Positions 1 through 11,981 of a stretch of DNA of 64,000 bases are shown here, in pieces. Made by a program: the position numbers and the translations under genes. The stretch covers positions 11,614,337-11,678,336 of the forward strand of contig NC_060064.1 in assembly GCF_020283565.1 (NCBI RefSeq). Direction: 5' to 3'. This DNA comes from Trifolium pratense (Eukaryota; Streptophyta; Magnoliopsida; Fabales; Fabaceae). How positions within the stretch are numbered: the first letter of the stretch is position 1; every line of letters begins with the position of its first letter. The notes under the pieces were generated by a model. The model was not told the origin of the DNA and searched no databases. It saw nothing but the letters and a program-made list of their open reading frames with translations.

Positions 1-1293
1 TTGAGAAAAAATGAATTAATTTTATGAAAACTGTGAAGTAGGAGTTATTATTGAGAGAATAAGAGTATAATTGACAAATTATAACTTTAAACTATCAAAA
101 CAACAATTAAATAAGAACAAAATAATTATTCTAAAACGGCACTTAAAAAGGAACAGAGAAAGTAATAAAATAAAATGGGACAATCTAATAGTCTTTCCTT
201 TGTAAAGAAAATAAACAACAATTTCGTAAGTGCAACTCAATTGATAGCTACTAAGGACATTATTGCAAGAGCTAGGGTTAGAACACCAAATTTCCCACTT
301 CTCTACATTTAGAGTCACTAGGCTATTTGATAAAAAAAAAAAAACTAACTCCTTTCGTCACATATTAATTGTCATATTTGTAACAAAGTTTTGTCCCATA
401 AAAATTGCCGCTTTATATTTTCAATCGCATAGACTAATCTCTGGGGGAACTCTTTAAGGACTTTAAATAGTAACTTTTCATGAAAATTTTATGAAAAAGC
501 TAAAAAGTCAGTGCATTGAAAATTGAAATGTTTAACTTTTAAAATAAATAGTTTCTTTAATTGGAATCCTTAAAGAGTGCCCTGGAGGCACTCGTTAGCA
601 AACTATGAAGCACGGACTCTGACACAAACACCGCAACACCGCTAATATAAAAAATATAGGACACCGACACCGTTATATATTTATAAGAAATATAAATTGA
701 GAATTAAAATATATACGTGTAAATCTAAGTTGAACAAGTTATTTCTTAAAAAAAGTTAAACATCTACTACCGAAAAAACTAAAAATATTGTAATCAAAAT
801 ATAATGTCTTCAATCCCTCATTGATCAATATTATTGTTTCGACACATCTATAACACTTGTAGATATGTTTGAGATACATTTTCTTCCAACCCCCATGTTT
901 TGTTTTTCACCCCTTGTATTTCCGTTTTTGCCCTTGTATAAAAAATTCGGTTTCTGTTTACCAAATATTTTCATGGTTGTTAAAATCACATTTTAACTCA
1001 TAAATCGTCCGACTTTAAGTTTTTAGGTATGAAAAACGTATTAAATTGAATGCAAACTCTTTTTTTTTGGTAAACTCAGAAAAAAAAAGAAAACCTAAAA
1101 ACTCGTATAAACTCGCACAAGTTTACTTGTATTTGTGAGTTTACCTTTAAAGGCCCATTTTTTATTTTTTGGCCCATCTGTAAAAAAAAAAACTTTTCTC
1201 AACATATGGAATTAAATTAAATTCAATATAAAGTGGAAAATGATAATAAAATTCAATATTGATTGTGGATATCTCTCTTAGTTAATATTAATA
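1..1293. other. AT-rich intergenic DNA, no gene
   Basis: No coding signal on either strand; only short chance ORFs with poor composition. Around 601-665 is a fragment starting with the CTATGAAGCACGGAC-type end that also bounds hAT-like MITEs at 21635 and 45159, so it is probably a decayed MITE end. Confidence 0.5.
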
Positions 1294-1440
1294 CTCCCTC
1301 CGGTCCTATATATAAGAAACATTCCACTTTTTAGAATCATCGTAAAATTTATGTATTTAGACTATATTATTGTCTAGATACATCAATTCAACAATGAATC
1401 TAAAAAGTCAAATGTTTCTTACATATAGGACCAGAGGGAG
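1294..1440. mobile_element. Stowaway-like MITE
   Basis: About 147 bp, starting CTCCCTCCGGTCC and ending in the inverse (GGACCAGAGGGAG), flanked by TA on both sides. Terminal sequence, size and TA duplication are those of Stowaway (Tc1/mariner-derived) MITEs. Non-coding; the internal arms are also complementary, so it folds into a hairpin. Confidence 0.85.
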
Positions 1441-1637
1441 TATTTGAATTTTGATTCGTTATGTTGTGAAAGTCTAACTCATTTCGTTAGACTCAACCCT
1501 CTTGTTGTCAACAAATTTTTTTTTTTTTTTTGTTAAGTAGCCTAATGGTGTCAATGAGATTTGTTGTACAACTTTTTTTCGGTATTTAAATGTTATAACA
1601 ACAAACTAAAGACAACTAGTTACTCACACAAGTTTGA

Positions 1638-4600
1638 AGTATGATTTCTGCATCAATTATGCAGAAGATATTGCATACTAAATGAGATAAAATTGGAGGG
1701 TTTAGGTCTTGAAATTCTAAGTCCCAATTTTTCCAAGAGCATAACCCAACTACCTAATCTTAAATTTGAGAGATGAAATCAAACAAAAGATATTCATACT
1801 TACCAGTGCAATACTTACCGGTATAATCTGTAAGAATTTGTAATAAGGCCCGTGTACTCCACACTATAGTCAATATATGATTAAGTTTGGTGAGAGGTTT
1901 AGAATGAGACATACCTTAATAAGTGACGATGTTGTAGTCTTTGAATGCATACAACAATAGAGCACAATAACTATATAGTCCCACAATGTTGTCTTGAATA
2001 CATAGTCTCAGTAACTATATATCCCCACAATGCTAGGCTCAACAGGAAGGAACAATCTTTTCAACCATTGTTCAAGAAAGATTAAACTTACTTTAGAAAC
2101 AGACATTCAACAATATGCACAATACAATGTTGATCAGGTCAACTTTAGAAAACCCTTTGGAAATACATAGCTTCTCTATGTTAAAGCAGTGCACTACTGT
2201 GCTAATGTTGAACAAAGCTTCTCTCTATATAAGAGTATGCTAATATGTAAGTTTAAATAATGAATAAAAGCTTGAATTGCTGATCACCGCAGAATTCTAT
2301 CTCATCAAGCTGAAGTAAAGAAGCTCACATGTATTTAGTTACTAAATATCCAAGACTTGCATTTACAATTATCAACACAAATCTAAGGCTACCTGGTTGC
2401 TATACCAGCATCAACCAAATTTTATCCATTGATCACACACCATCAGTTTATCCAATTTTCATAATAAGTCAACAAAAAGAAAATGATTAATCAGTTTAGA
2501 CTTTTATAATAAGTCTGCAGTCAAAAACGTTGACAGATACATTGTCCACCATATAATGCTTTCTGGAAATAACCTCCCTTTATGATCCCACTGAGAATTT
2601 GATACTGCCCTTGACCCTCCAACAATATATAACAAATAGGGTAATTCCTCATGTCCATCCCCAATTGGAAAAGTTAGCATCGAGTATTGAAGTATACCCC
2701 ATAATTCTATTATCCGCCCTATATAACAAATTCAACTCCCTTTCCTCATAACTAACTCACCCGCTTCTCAAATTGTCCACTTCCAATGACTCTAAGCGGA
2801 CCTTGGACCATCGGGACTACAAGGACATACAAAAGGTAACTACCAGAAACCTTATCAGTAAGCTATCAAACACAAGCACACTCCACTTTGCATTTGCAAA
2901 ATCATTTCATATTTTAGTTGCAAAATTGCATTTAGGGGTCACCAAAGCACAATAGTTACCATTCATGCCTTTGTTAATGAAGCCTCAAATACGCATATAC
3001 TATAGTTTTAGTTAGTATTATCAGTTTATTTTAAGGTAAAGTATGTACCACTACGACCTTATTTCATATCCAATTGATCTGTTGGGTACCAAGGTTGCTA
3101 ACACTCATTTAAATATGATTTCAACATAACTATGCAGAAAATGTTTGTATACTAAAGGACACAAAATCTGAAGGTTTAGGTCTTGAATTTCTAAGTCATC
3201 TTGCATCATCACCTCTGATTTTGTTAACTAACTATCCATATACTTTTCTAGTCTTATCAGAGCATACATCAATTAAAGTATTAGGTGTTAATCCTTATAA
3301 CCCCCTTCTAAAAGGTGAAATCAACCACAAACCTGATTATGCCGATTAAGGGAAAGGAAACGAGCTTTGTTACAAGATAGGAGGTTAGAGTTATCCTTCC
3401 CTTTCTTCATTAGCTCTCATATCATTCTACTTTTATAATTTTGCTAATAGTGCCTTTCAGGATATTCTCCAAATACCAATTTGGCCTACAAGGACATATA
3501 AAGTACCTATCAGAAACATAATAAGTAAGCTACAACACAAGCAGACTCCACTTTGCATCTGCAAAATTACTTCATCTTTTAGTTGCTAAATTACATTTAG
3601 GGACTAAGGTTATCAAAGCACAATTTAGGAACCATTCATTCCTTTTAAGCCTTTAAGGCAACAACTAGATTTCACATCAAGCGTCATCCAAAAACTTTGG
3701 GTCATCAAGAAACTCAAGTCTATTTGTTATAGATTAAAATAAAAGTTATTTTGATATAAATCATACGGAACTCCATCTTCATAGCAAAGGAAAAAAACTA
3801 TCTTCCAAAATATTGGTGCCACACACGGTCTTGGGAGTTGGGACATAACATGTTTGCTCAATTAAGGTTGTTGTTTTTTCTCAAGCTGAAGATTGAATGT
3901 TTTGAATAGTCATGAAAGAGAAAATGTGTACCGCAACATGAATCAATGCAAATATGATGGAATGAAAATTCCAAAATTACAGTATCAAACCAAAACGAAT
4001 AGTATCTTCCAGTTTCAAAACATCGGTGCTGAATAGGGTCTTTGGACAGTGCGTATTCAACTATAAAGAAATTCAATAAAATGGAAAATCGAAAACCAAA
4101 AATACAGTTATGCCAAGGTGGCTGAACTATAAAAAGAAACATACAGTTATAGAAAAGGTGGCTGAAAGGATGACATTCTTCCACGAACACCAATCCTACA
4201 TATTCCAATGTCCACTAGTATGCCAATCCTCAATGTCATAATTTTCCACCTCAACAAATAATTCAAGTCAAGACAAAGAAAATAAATGTAGTACTTCTAG
4301 TATGAGAAACCCATAGCTTCTAGTATGGCAAACAATTAAACCATGTTTGAACTCATAAAGCCAAGACAAACAACTATAATGAAAAATCTTGGAGAGTTCC
4401 ATCTAATCAAGCTGAAGTAAAAAACAAGTAAAAATTGCATAGATAGCATATGAATAAGCAGAAAATCTTCACTTAGAATGAGAACTACTTTTTATAATGA
4501 AGAGATCTCGTGAGCTTGAAAACATAGCATTCTCCGGTTCAAGCTATTTTGAAAATTTTGACATAATGATTTAAAAGAATTAGCAAACATCACTTTCGTA

Positions 4601-7173
4601 AATGAGACAAGGAATCAAACCAAAATAAAAGGCACGTATGTGATATAACCAAAATCCAAGCTAATAAGAGAATTTGAATTTTCCCAGTAATTATGCAATA
4701 ATTACAAAACAATTCCAAGAACTTTCATATGATGTGCCAAAATTTATCAAAGTAATTATTTCAAAAAAACCTGATATATCTACCATAAGCCAAATCTCAT
4801 AAGAGACTGAATTGCACCGGTATTTAATAATATATAAAATGACACATTTAGAACGAGTGTCAAACCTGACCACAAAAGTCACAGTACTTATGCAAGAAAC
4901 ACCTGCTACATTCCGAAAGAACTGTCATCGCAACAAGTTTGTCTGCTGCAAAATCAAGACGGTGTACCGACTATAAGATCAAGTGATTCAATTCATCAAC
5001 AACAATTTTGTACCCTGCCTACAAGAGATCACATATATTCAATTACTAAATCAAAGACTTGCATTTATAATATTATCAACACAAAACTAGTGCTATTTGA
5101 TTCTTATACCAACACCCACCAAATTTTATCAGATTTTCATAAATATGCAGTAAAAGTATGGACCGATACAACCTCATTATGGTTCCCTTCATTGATCACA
5201 CAATGCAATTATGCAAGCATCTAGAGAAGGTCAGCGGTTCGATTCCTAGTTTCTTGTTCAAAAAATAAAATAAAATGCAAGCATCCTTACATAGGTGGTC
5301 AGTATAAAGCCATATATATACCAGATAGATTCTATAAGAAATAGTTCAGACTCCAAAGAGTTCGTTTCTTTGTTATTTCGCTTCAGTTGATTCGTTTCTT
5401 CCTTAGAGAATTCCTTTGAAACTGTTACCCAGTAGGCTAATCAAACACAAGTCGCAAAGCACAATAGACACTATCCAATCCAACACAAGTCGTAAAGCAC
5501 AAAGAATAAAATTTCATATTAAAATTTCATTTTAGGCAACAACTAGCTTTCGCATTAAGGCATCATCCAATGTTTTTGGGCCATAGTGGGCTAATGTATA
5601 CCACACCACCTTTCATAGATATTGAAAAAATATTTCATCTCAGCGACAGTTTCAAAATTAGGGTCATCAAAGGATAATAGATACCATTACCATCCCTTAA
5701 ATCATATGATTACAATTTTGTATGAAAATTGCATTGAAGGCACTCATCCAACTTTTGCATTGTGAATAAAGTTCAAAATGCATTTTACTCGAAGGTCATT
5801 GAGACATCCATCCCTTAGAACATTTAAAAAACAAAGTATATCCCTCGATTCCAACGGTTAGATTTGGGGTTACTAGGGAAAGGTAAAACATTGGTGGGAA
5901 TTCAAATCTGGTAAAGCTTATGGAACTAAAAAGTGTGTTAAAACCATTACATCAATTCTAATCAAATTAGGGCAAAATACTCCCTTAACTTCTAGTCTTG
6001 AATGGATACAACAATAGAGCACAATGGCTATATAGTCCCACAATGCTGCTAGTATCATTTTGCTCTCTAGATTTTCATGAGATGGCATAGTGTCTATAAC
6101 TATATAGCCCCACAATGTTGGCTATGAATGTCAATCCTATCTGGTGTTACCACTTGTAGGCTCAGTAAGAACAATCCTTTCAACCAATATTTAATAACGA
6201 TTAAATAGGTCATCTTCAAAAAACCCTTGGAAATACATAGCTCCTCTATATTAGAGAATATTAAACACAGCTGGATATCAATTTGCAGAGAAGTATTTAC
6301 TTATAAAATATGGTCTTGTGAATATGAATCTACACCAAAAGATAGTAATCACATTCTCATGTCCTAGCTATGGAGACAATTTAGACATTGTCATTTTAAA
6401 AAATTAGCAAACGCCTCTATCTTAATTTTGAGAGATGAACAATATGTTTGGATACACATTCTAATCTCATTTTACGCTTCCCAAGAAAACTTCTACCGTG
6501 ATTTATAAAAGCTACAAAATGTAGCATCGGGCACAAAGCACGTTAAGGAGCATTCTCACCGAAAAAAGAAAAAAAAAAACAGCCATGAAACCAAAACTAT
6601 TAAAAGAATGTGAATTTTCCTAATACTTATGCAATAAGGAGTTGGTAGCCTGGCCATAATGTCATAGTACAATTGCAAGAACTGTCATACTAAAAATTTT
6701 CCAAAACAAAGTTCATCACAAGTTTATATGTTGCACCACCTACATAATTCATCAATTGCAATTTTTGTATCCACTTATAAGAGCTCACATGTATCCAGTT
6801 ACTAAATCCAAGACTTGCATTTACAATTCTCAACACAAATCTAGTGTTCTCTGATCGTTATACCAGTGTCTGCCAAATTTTATCCATTGATCGCACACCA
6901 TCGTTTTATCAGATTTCATAGTAAAAAAAAAAGATTAATCAGATTATATTTTCATAATAAGTCTACAGTCAAAAACATTAACAGATACATCCTCCCTTTA
7001 TGATACCACTGAGAATTTGATACTTCCCAAATACAGCCAAGACCATCAACAATAACAAATAGGGTATTCCTCATGCCCAACCTCAATTGGAAAAGATAGT
7101 ACACTGAGTACGAAACAGTAAACACGTTTATAGTTCAATTCCCATGTTATAGGTGTAAGTAATAGTAGCTAGC
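1638..7173. repeat. Diverged direct-repeat patchwork, left block
   Basis: No gene. Segments recur at other places in the first 21 kb in the same orientation: the stretch from 1638 resembles that from 3112 and from 15846; 3170-3840 resembles 15890-16800; 4400-5890 resembles 13340-15055 and 16805-18130; 2536-2700 resembles 6980-7140 and 19826-20010. Copies differ by many substitutions and small indels, so these are old duplications. No long ORF is shared between copies, which argues against a coding origin. Confidence 0.6.
5222..5273 (+). mobile_element. 5'-truncated SINE insertion
   Basis: About 52 bp holding a pol III B-box-like GGTTCGATTCC and ending in an A-rich tail, flanked by direct repeats of ATGCAAGCATC (5211-5221 and 5274-5284). 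The paralogous copies near 14320 and 17580 have only one copy of this 11-mer and no insert. They act as empty sites and confirm a retroposed insertion. Confidence 0.7.
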
Positions 7174-7377
7174 TAAAGAAAAGTTTCAGAGAATAATTTC
7201 ATTATATTTTATTCATAGAGTAATACAACATATATACACAAGAGTCCCTATAATTCCTCTTCTATTAAGAGAATGACAGCTGCCAATTAACATTACCCTG
7301 TACAATTGACTAATTTACAGCTAACATGATATTTCAATGCCTAATTTAGTTAACAGAATATTTGACTTATCTTAACA
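7174..7377 (-). repeat. 3' LTR of copia element
   Basis: 204 bp, apparently identical to the LTR at 11778-11981; preceded in element sense by the polypurine tract. Confidence 0.93.
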
Positions 7378-7384
7378 CCCCCAC

Positions 7385-10300
7385 TCAAGTTGGTGCATGG
7401 ATATCACACATTCCCAACTTGAATAATGACTCATTAAACACTCTACTTGTCACTCCTTTGGTGAGAACATCTGCTAACTGCAACTCAGATCTTACAAAGG
7501 GAAATGAAATTATTCCAGCTTCAAGCTTCTCTTTAATGAAATGTCTATCTATCTCTACATGTTTTGTTCTATCATGTTGGACAGGATTATGAGCAATTGC
7601 TATTGCTGATGTATTATCACAATACAATCTCATAGCTTCATTTGGTTTAAAACCCAAATCTGACAAAACATTTCTTATCCACAAAAGTTCACATACCCCA
7701 AGTGCCATGCCTCTAAACTCTGCTTCAGCACTAGATCTTGCTACTACCGGTTGTTTTTTACTCCTCCAGGTTACAAGATTTCCTCCGACAAACGTAAAGT
7801 AACCAGAGGTAGACCTTCTATCATTTTTTGACCCTGCCCAATCAGCGTCGGTGTACCCTTCAACCTTTAAGTTTCCATGATTTGAGAATAAAATTCCTTT
7901 TCCAGGAGTAGACTTCAAATATCTCAAAATCCTCTCAACAGCATCCATATGAGGCTTGCGTGGATCATGCATAAATTGGCTAACAACATTTACTGCATAG
8001 GTAATATCGGGACGTGTATGAGACAAATAAATTAATTTTCCCACTAGTCTTTGGTACCTCCCTCTGTCTATGCTAGCTGAATTTGAACATTGAAAAAGCA
8101 TATGATTTTGTTCAATTGGGGTATCAACTGGTTTACACCCAAGCAACCCAGTTTCAGATAATAAGTCAATAGTATACTTCCTTTGACATAGGAAAATACC
8201 ATGTTTTGATCTAGCTACTTCAATACCCAAGAAATATTTGAGGTTTCCAAGTTGTTTCATCTCAAATTCAGATGCAAGATATCTTTGCAAACTAGAAATC
8301 TCATCTTGGTCATTTCCTGTAACTATCATATCATCTACATAGATAATTAAGGCTGTAATTTTACCTTCTCCTTTCTTCAAAAATAAAGTATGATCATAGT
8401 TACTTGCTCTATAGCCAAAAGCCTTCATAGACTTAGTGAACCTTCCAAACCATGCTCTTGGGGATTGTTTTAATCCATACAGGGCCTTCTTTAATTTACA
8501 AACCTTCATTCCATTTGAATCTATCATGGAATCTGTCATACCCGGTGGAGAATCCATATAAATCTCTTCTAAAATTTCTCCATGTAAGAAAGCATTTTTC
8601 ACATCAAATTGTAGAAGAGGCCAATCTTGGTTTGCTGCTAATGACAAAAGTATTCTCACAGTGTTGAGCTTCGCTACCGGCGCAAACGTCTCTTGATAAT
8701 CTACACCATAAGACTGAGTGTAACCTTTAGCAACTAGGCGAGCTTTATACCTTTCAACACTTCCATCAGCCTTGTGTTTTATTGTAAAAACCCATCTGCA
8801 CCCCACTGTTTTCTTCCCACTTGGTAAAGTCACAACATCCCAAGTGTTGTTCTTTTCTAAAGCTGCCATCTCCTCAACCATTGCTTCGGTCCATCTAGGA
8901 TCTGCTAAAGCTTCCTGTACATTACTAGGAATAGAAATTGAGGATAATTGTGATACAAATGATGCATATGACCGAGATAACTTGTGAGATGACACATAAT
9001 TACTAATGGGATATTTAACTTTGGATTGAAGGTCAGGCACATATCTAACAGGAGGTTTACCACGGTTAGAACGGGGTGGAAGATTATATTGGATGGTAGT
9101 CGACTCAGGGTTAGGTGTGGTGGTGGTCTCATGTAAACAAGGATCAATTTCATGGTCAGTTTCATGCAAACAAGAATCAATTTCAGAATCAAAAACAAGA
9201 TCAACTTCATCTATATGTGTATTATCAAAGATAGGATCAAGAGATACCTCTGAGGGGTCGTGTTGAACCTGTGGAGAAGATTGAGCTAGTTGGATATGAT
9301 CAGAAGGCACTGTATTATCTAAAAGTGGAATGTCCATATTTGGGACCGGCTCACTTCCTGCAGAGTGATCCTCACAAGATAATTTTACATTTGAAATGTC
9401 AAACAAACTAACATCATGATATTGCACTTCATTTTCATTCTCCCCCTGAAGTGTAGAATCGACATAAAAAAAAGTATCTTCATGAAATGTCACATCCATA
9501 GAAATATAAATTTTTTTTGATGTGGGATGATAAGCAAGATAACCTTTTTGAGTTGATCCATATCCTACAAAGACGCATTTAACAGCTCGTTCTTCAAGCT
9601 TTGTACGTTGATGTGGGTGTAAGTGCACATATATAACACATCCAAAAACATGAGGAAGTAAATGAACAATGGGAGGAAGAATACAATGATCAGACAACAC
9701 ATCTAAAGGTCTTCTAAATTTAAGCACACTAGAAGGGGTTCGATTAATCAAATATACGGCAGAGTTTACAGCCTCGCCCCACAAATGAGATGGAACATTA
9801 CCATCTATTAAGAGTGATCTTGTCACTTCTAATATATGTCTATTTTTCCTCTCAGCCACTCCGTTTTGTTGGGGTGAGTACGGGCATGTAGTTTGATGTA
9901 AAATGCCTTTGGAGTTCATGAACTCCATTAATTCCGTTTTAAAATATTCCCCTCCATTATCAGATCTAATGACTTTTATACATGTGTTAAACTGTGTAAC
10001 TATCATTTGATGAAAGGAACGAAACACATCATACACATCACTTTTATGTTTTAGCAAATATACCCAAGTTACCCGAGTACAATCATCAACAAAACTGATA
10101 AACCATTTTTTTCCATTATGCGTAGATTGTGGGGCAGGGCCCCAAACATCTGTGTGTACTAACGAAAAAGGAAAATCAGTTTTTTTATTACTTAAAGGAT
10201 AAACAGCACGATGACTTTTTGCCATTACACAAGTTTCACAAAGAAAATCTGAAATATTGCATTTATGAAATAACGATGGAAATAATTTCTTTAGATAACA

Positions 10301-11701
10301 AAAAGAAGGATGTCCTAATCGTCTATGCCAAAGCCAAATTTCCTTTTTATTTTTATCTTGTATGTGATCACTTGCAAGATGGGCCAATGCTCCATTATGG
10401 GTTTGTTGCGAAACATTTTCAAGATAATACAGTCCTTCACTTTGCCTACCACTGCCAATCTTCTCCTTGGTATGTATATTCTGAAAAAGACAATGAGTTG
10501 GGTAAAACATAGCAACACAAGTATGTGATTTGGTTAATTTGTTGACAGAGAGAAGGTTACAGTTCAAAGTAGGAACAAATAAGACATCGGGTATTGATAA
10601 GGAGGGTGAGAGAAATACAGTACCAACACCTTCAATAGGAGATGAGACTCCATTGGCATTAATAATGATAGTTTTAGAATTAGAAACATCAGAGGAAAAA
10701 TTAGTAAATACATGACGATCACAAGTCATATGATCAGTAGCACCTGTATCGATTATCCAATCTCTACCTCTAGTAACAACAGAAAGATTAAGAGCAGAGT
10801 TAGATATACCTGACTTGGTTACGAATCCAGCAGCCGTAGAATTATGGTTCTGCATATTTTCTGCCTTGTTAGTGGAATTATTTTTTCCTTTTGGATGCCA
10901 ATCTGGATATCCATGGAGTTTAAAACATCCTTCCACAAAATGATTATCACCATTACAGTGGGTACACTTACGAATTCCTTTCTTAGGGTACTTCTTCACA
11001 GCAAAAACAGACCCCTCCGTACGCTCACTACCAAGCATAGCTTCTTGGCGATTTGCTTCAGCACAAACAGTTGCATAAACTGATTGAACATTTGGGAGCG
11101 GAGTGGTAGCAAGGATACGGCCACGAACTCCATCCAAATGTGAATCCAGGCCAGCCAAAAAAACATAAACCCGTTGAGAATTAACCATCTTGTTATACTT
11201 CTCAACATCTTTAGAGCATTCCATGGCAGAATCATTAATAGCATCATACTCTTGCCATAACCTTTGCAATTTACTAAAGTATGTAATAATAGATCCACCA
11301 TTTTGTTGAGTAGAGATTACCTCACGATACAATTGATATGCTCTTGATGCATCTTTGTTGACTGAGTACGTCTCCTTCACGGTGTCCCAAATTTCCTTTG
11401 CCGTAGCCAAGCGAATGAAGAGCGATCTGGTTTCTTTGGTCATAGAGTCCAGAAGCCAAGACTTGACCAAGCAGTTTTCGTCTTCCCATGCTTCATAATC
11501 GTCCGATTTCTGGTCTTTAGGGGCAGCTTTTGTTCCGGTGACATAACCCCAACGTTTTCTGCCTCTGATCTTGTTTTGCGCATTCAACGACCACTCGTCA
11601 TAGTTGCTGCCGTCAAGTCGTTCCGGGGTTAGCGCTTCGTGCATATGGATCGCAGCGGAAGAAGTGGGTTTCTCCGATTTTTTATTCTCGGAAGAAGCCA
11701 T
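7385..11701 (-). CDS. Copia gag-pol polyprotein (1438 aa)
   Basis: A single-frame polyprotein that encodes all functions for retrotransposition. Order seen: an N-terminal gag region (RLDGSNYDEW, about residue 30); a CCHC knuckle starting CTHCNGDNH (about 245); an aspartic protease with DTGATDHM (about 317); a GAG-pre-integrase motif WHRRLGHP (about 455). The integrase core follows, with acidic residues in HTDVWGP, RSDNGGEY and GVAERKNR (about 515-615). Next are the reverse transcriptase from RWVFTIKHK to YVDDMIV (about 967-1120) and RNase H with TDADWAGS and SSAEAEFRG (about 1283-1325). The integrase-before-RT order is diagnostic of Ty1/copia. No stop or frameshift is seen, and all catalytic motifs checked are present. 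The start ATG is about 76 bp inside the 5' LTR, and the stop lies next to the polypurine tract. Confidence 0.95.
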   Translation of the reverse strand: MASSENKKSEKPTSSAAIHMHEALTPERLDGSNYDEWSLNAQNKIRGRKRWGYVTGTKAAPKDQKSDDYEAWEDENCLVKSWLLDSMTKETRSLFIRLATAKEIWDTVKETYSVNKDASRAYQLYREVISTQQNGGSIITYFSKLQRLWQEYDAINDSAMECSKDVEKYNKMVNSQRVYVFLAGLDSHLDGVRGRILATTPLPNVQSVYATVCAEANRQEAMLGSERTEGSVFAVKKYPKKGIRKCTHCNGDNHFVEGCFKLHGYPDWHPKGKNNSTNKAENMQNHNSTAAGFVTKSGISNSALNLSVVTRGRDWIIDTGATDHMTCDRHVFTNFSSDVSNSKTIIINANGVSSPIEGVGTVFLSPSLSIPDVLFVPTLNCNLLSVNKLTKSHTCVAMFYPTHCLFQNIHTKEKIGSGRQSEGLYYLENVSQQTHNGALAHLASDHIQDKNKKEIWLWHRRLGHPSFCYLKKLFPSLFHKCNISDFLCETCVMAKSHRAVYPLSNKKTDFPFSLVHTDVWGPAPQSTHNGKKWFISFVDDCTRVTWVYLLKHKSDVYDVFRSFHQMIVTQFNTCIKVIRSDNGGEYFKTELMEFMNSKGILHQTTCPYSPQQNGVAERKNRHILEVTRSLLIDGNVPSHLWGEAVNSAVYLINRTPSSVLKFRRPLDVLSDHCILPPIVHLLPHVFGCVIYVHLHPHQRTKLEERAVKCVFVGYGSTQKGYLAYHPTSKKIYISMDVTFHEDTFFYVDSTLQGENENEVQYHDVSLFDISNVKLSCEDHSAGSEPVPNMDIPLLDNTVPSDHIQLAQSSPQVQHDPSEVSLDPIFDNTHIDEVDLVFDSEIDSCLHETDHEIDPCLHETTTTPNPESTTIQYNLPPRSNRGKPPVRYVPDLQSKVKYPISNYVSSHKLSRSYASFVSQLSSISIPSNVQEALADPRWTEAMVEEMAALEKNNTWDVVTLPSGKKTVGCRWVFTIKHKADGSVERYKARLVAKGYTQSYGVDYQETFAPVAKLNTVRILLSLAANQDWPLLQFDVKNAFLHGEILEEIYMDSPPGMTDSMIDSNGMKVCKLKKALYGLKQSPRAWFGRFTKSMKAFGYRASNYDHTLFLKKGEGKITALIIYVDDMIVTGNDQDEISSLQRYLASEFEMKQLGNLKYFLGIEVARSKHGIFLCQRKYTIDLLSETGLLGCKPVDTPIEQNHMLFQCSNSASIDRGRYQRLVGKLIYLSHTRPDITYAVNVVSQFMHDPRKPHMDAVERILRYLKSTPGKGILFSNHGNLKVEGYTDADWAGSKNDRRSTSGYFTFVGGNLVTWRSKKQPVVARSSAEAEFRGMALGVCELLWIRNVLSDLGFKPNEAMRLYCDNTSAIAIAHNPVQHDRTKHVEIDRHFIKEKLEAGIISFPFVRSELQLADVLTKGVTSRVFNESLFKLGMCDIHAPT

Positions 11702-11777
11702 CAGAAATTATTCAAAGAAACCAACAAGCACCGATTCCTATATTGTAGAGAGGAAGGCGGTGTTGGCTCTGATAGCA

Positions 11778-11981
11778 TAAAGAAAAGTTTCAGAGAATAA
11801 TTTCATTATATTTTATTCATAGAGTAATACAACATATATACACAAGAGTCCCTATAATTCCTCTTCTATTAAGAGAATGACAGCTGCCAATTAACATTAC
11901 CCTGTACAATTGACTAATTTACAGCTAACATGATATTTCAATGCCTAATTTAGTTAACAGAATATTTGACTTATCTTAACA
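11778..11981 (-). repeat. 5' LTR of copia element
   Basis: 204 bp; followed in element sense by the primer-binding site TGCTATCAGAGCC. It would carry the element promoter. Confidence 0.93.

Larger units (their letters stand above)
7174..11981 (-). mobile_element. Complete Ty1/copia LTR retrotransposon
   Basis: A 4.8 kb element with two 204-bp LTRs (7174-7377 and 11778-11981) that look identical base for base by eye. It is flanked by a 5-bp target duplication CTAGC (7169-7173 and 11982-11986). Reading on the minus strand, the LTR starts TGTTAAGATAAG and ends TTTCTTTA. A primer-binding site TGCTATCAGAGCC, a variant of the initiator tRNA-Met complement, lies just inside the 5' LTR (about 11765-11777). 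A purine tract GAGTGGGGG (about 7378-7386) directly precedes the 3' LTR. The single long ORF between them is open. Identical LTRs and an intact ORF indicate very recent insertion and probable autonomy. Confidence 0.95.

Noticed and set aside
2773..2955. 60-codon plus-strand ORF
   Set aside because: Lies in the repeat patchwork; the related copies at 3540 and 12480 do not keep the frame.
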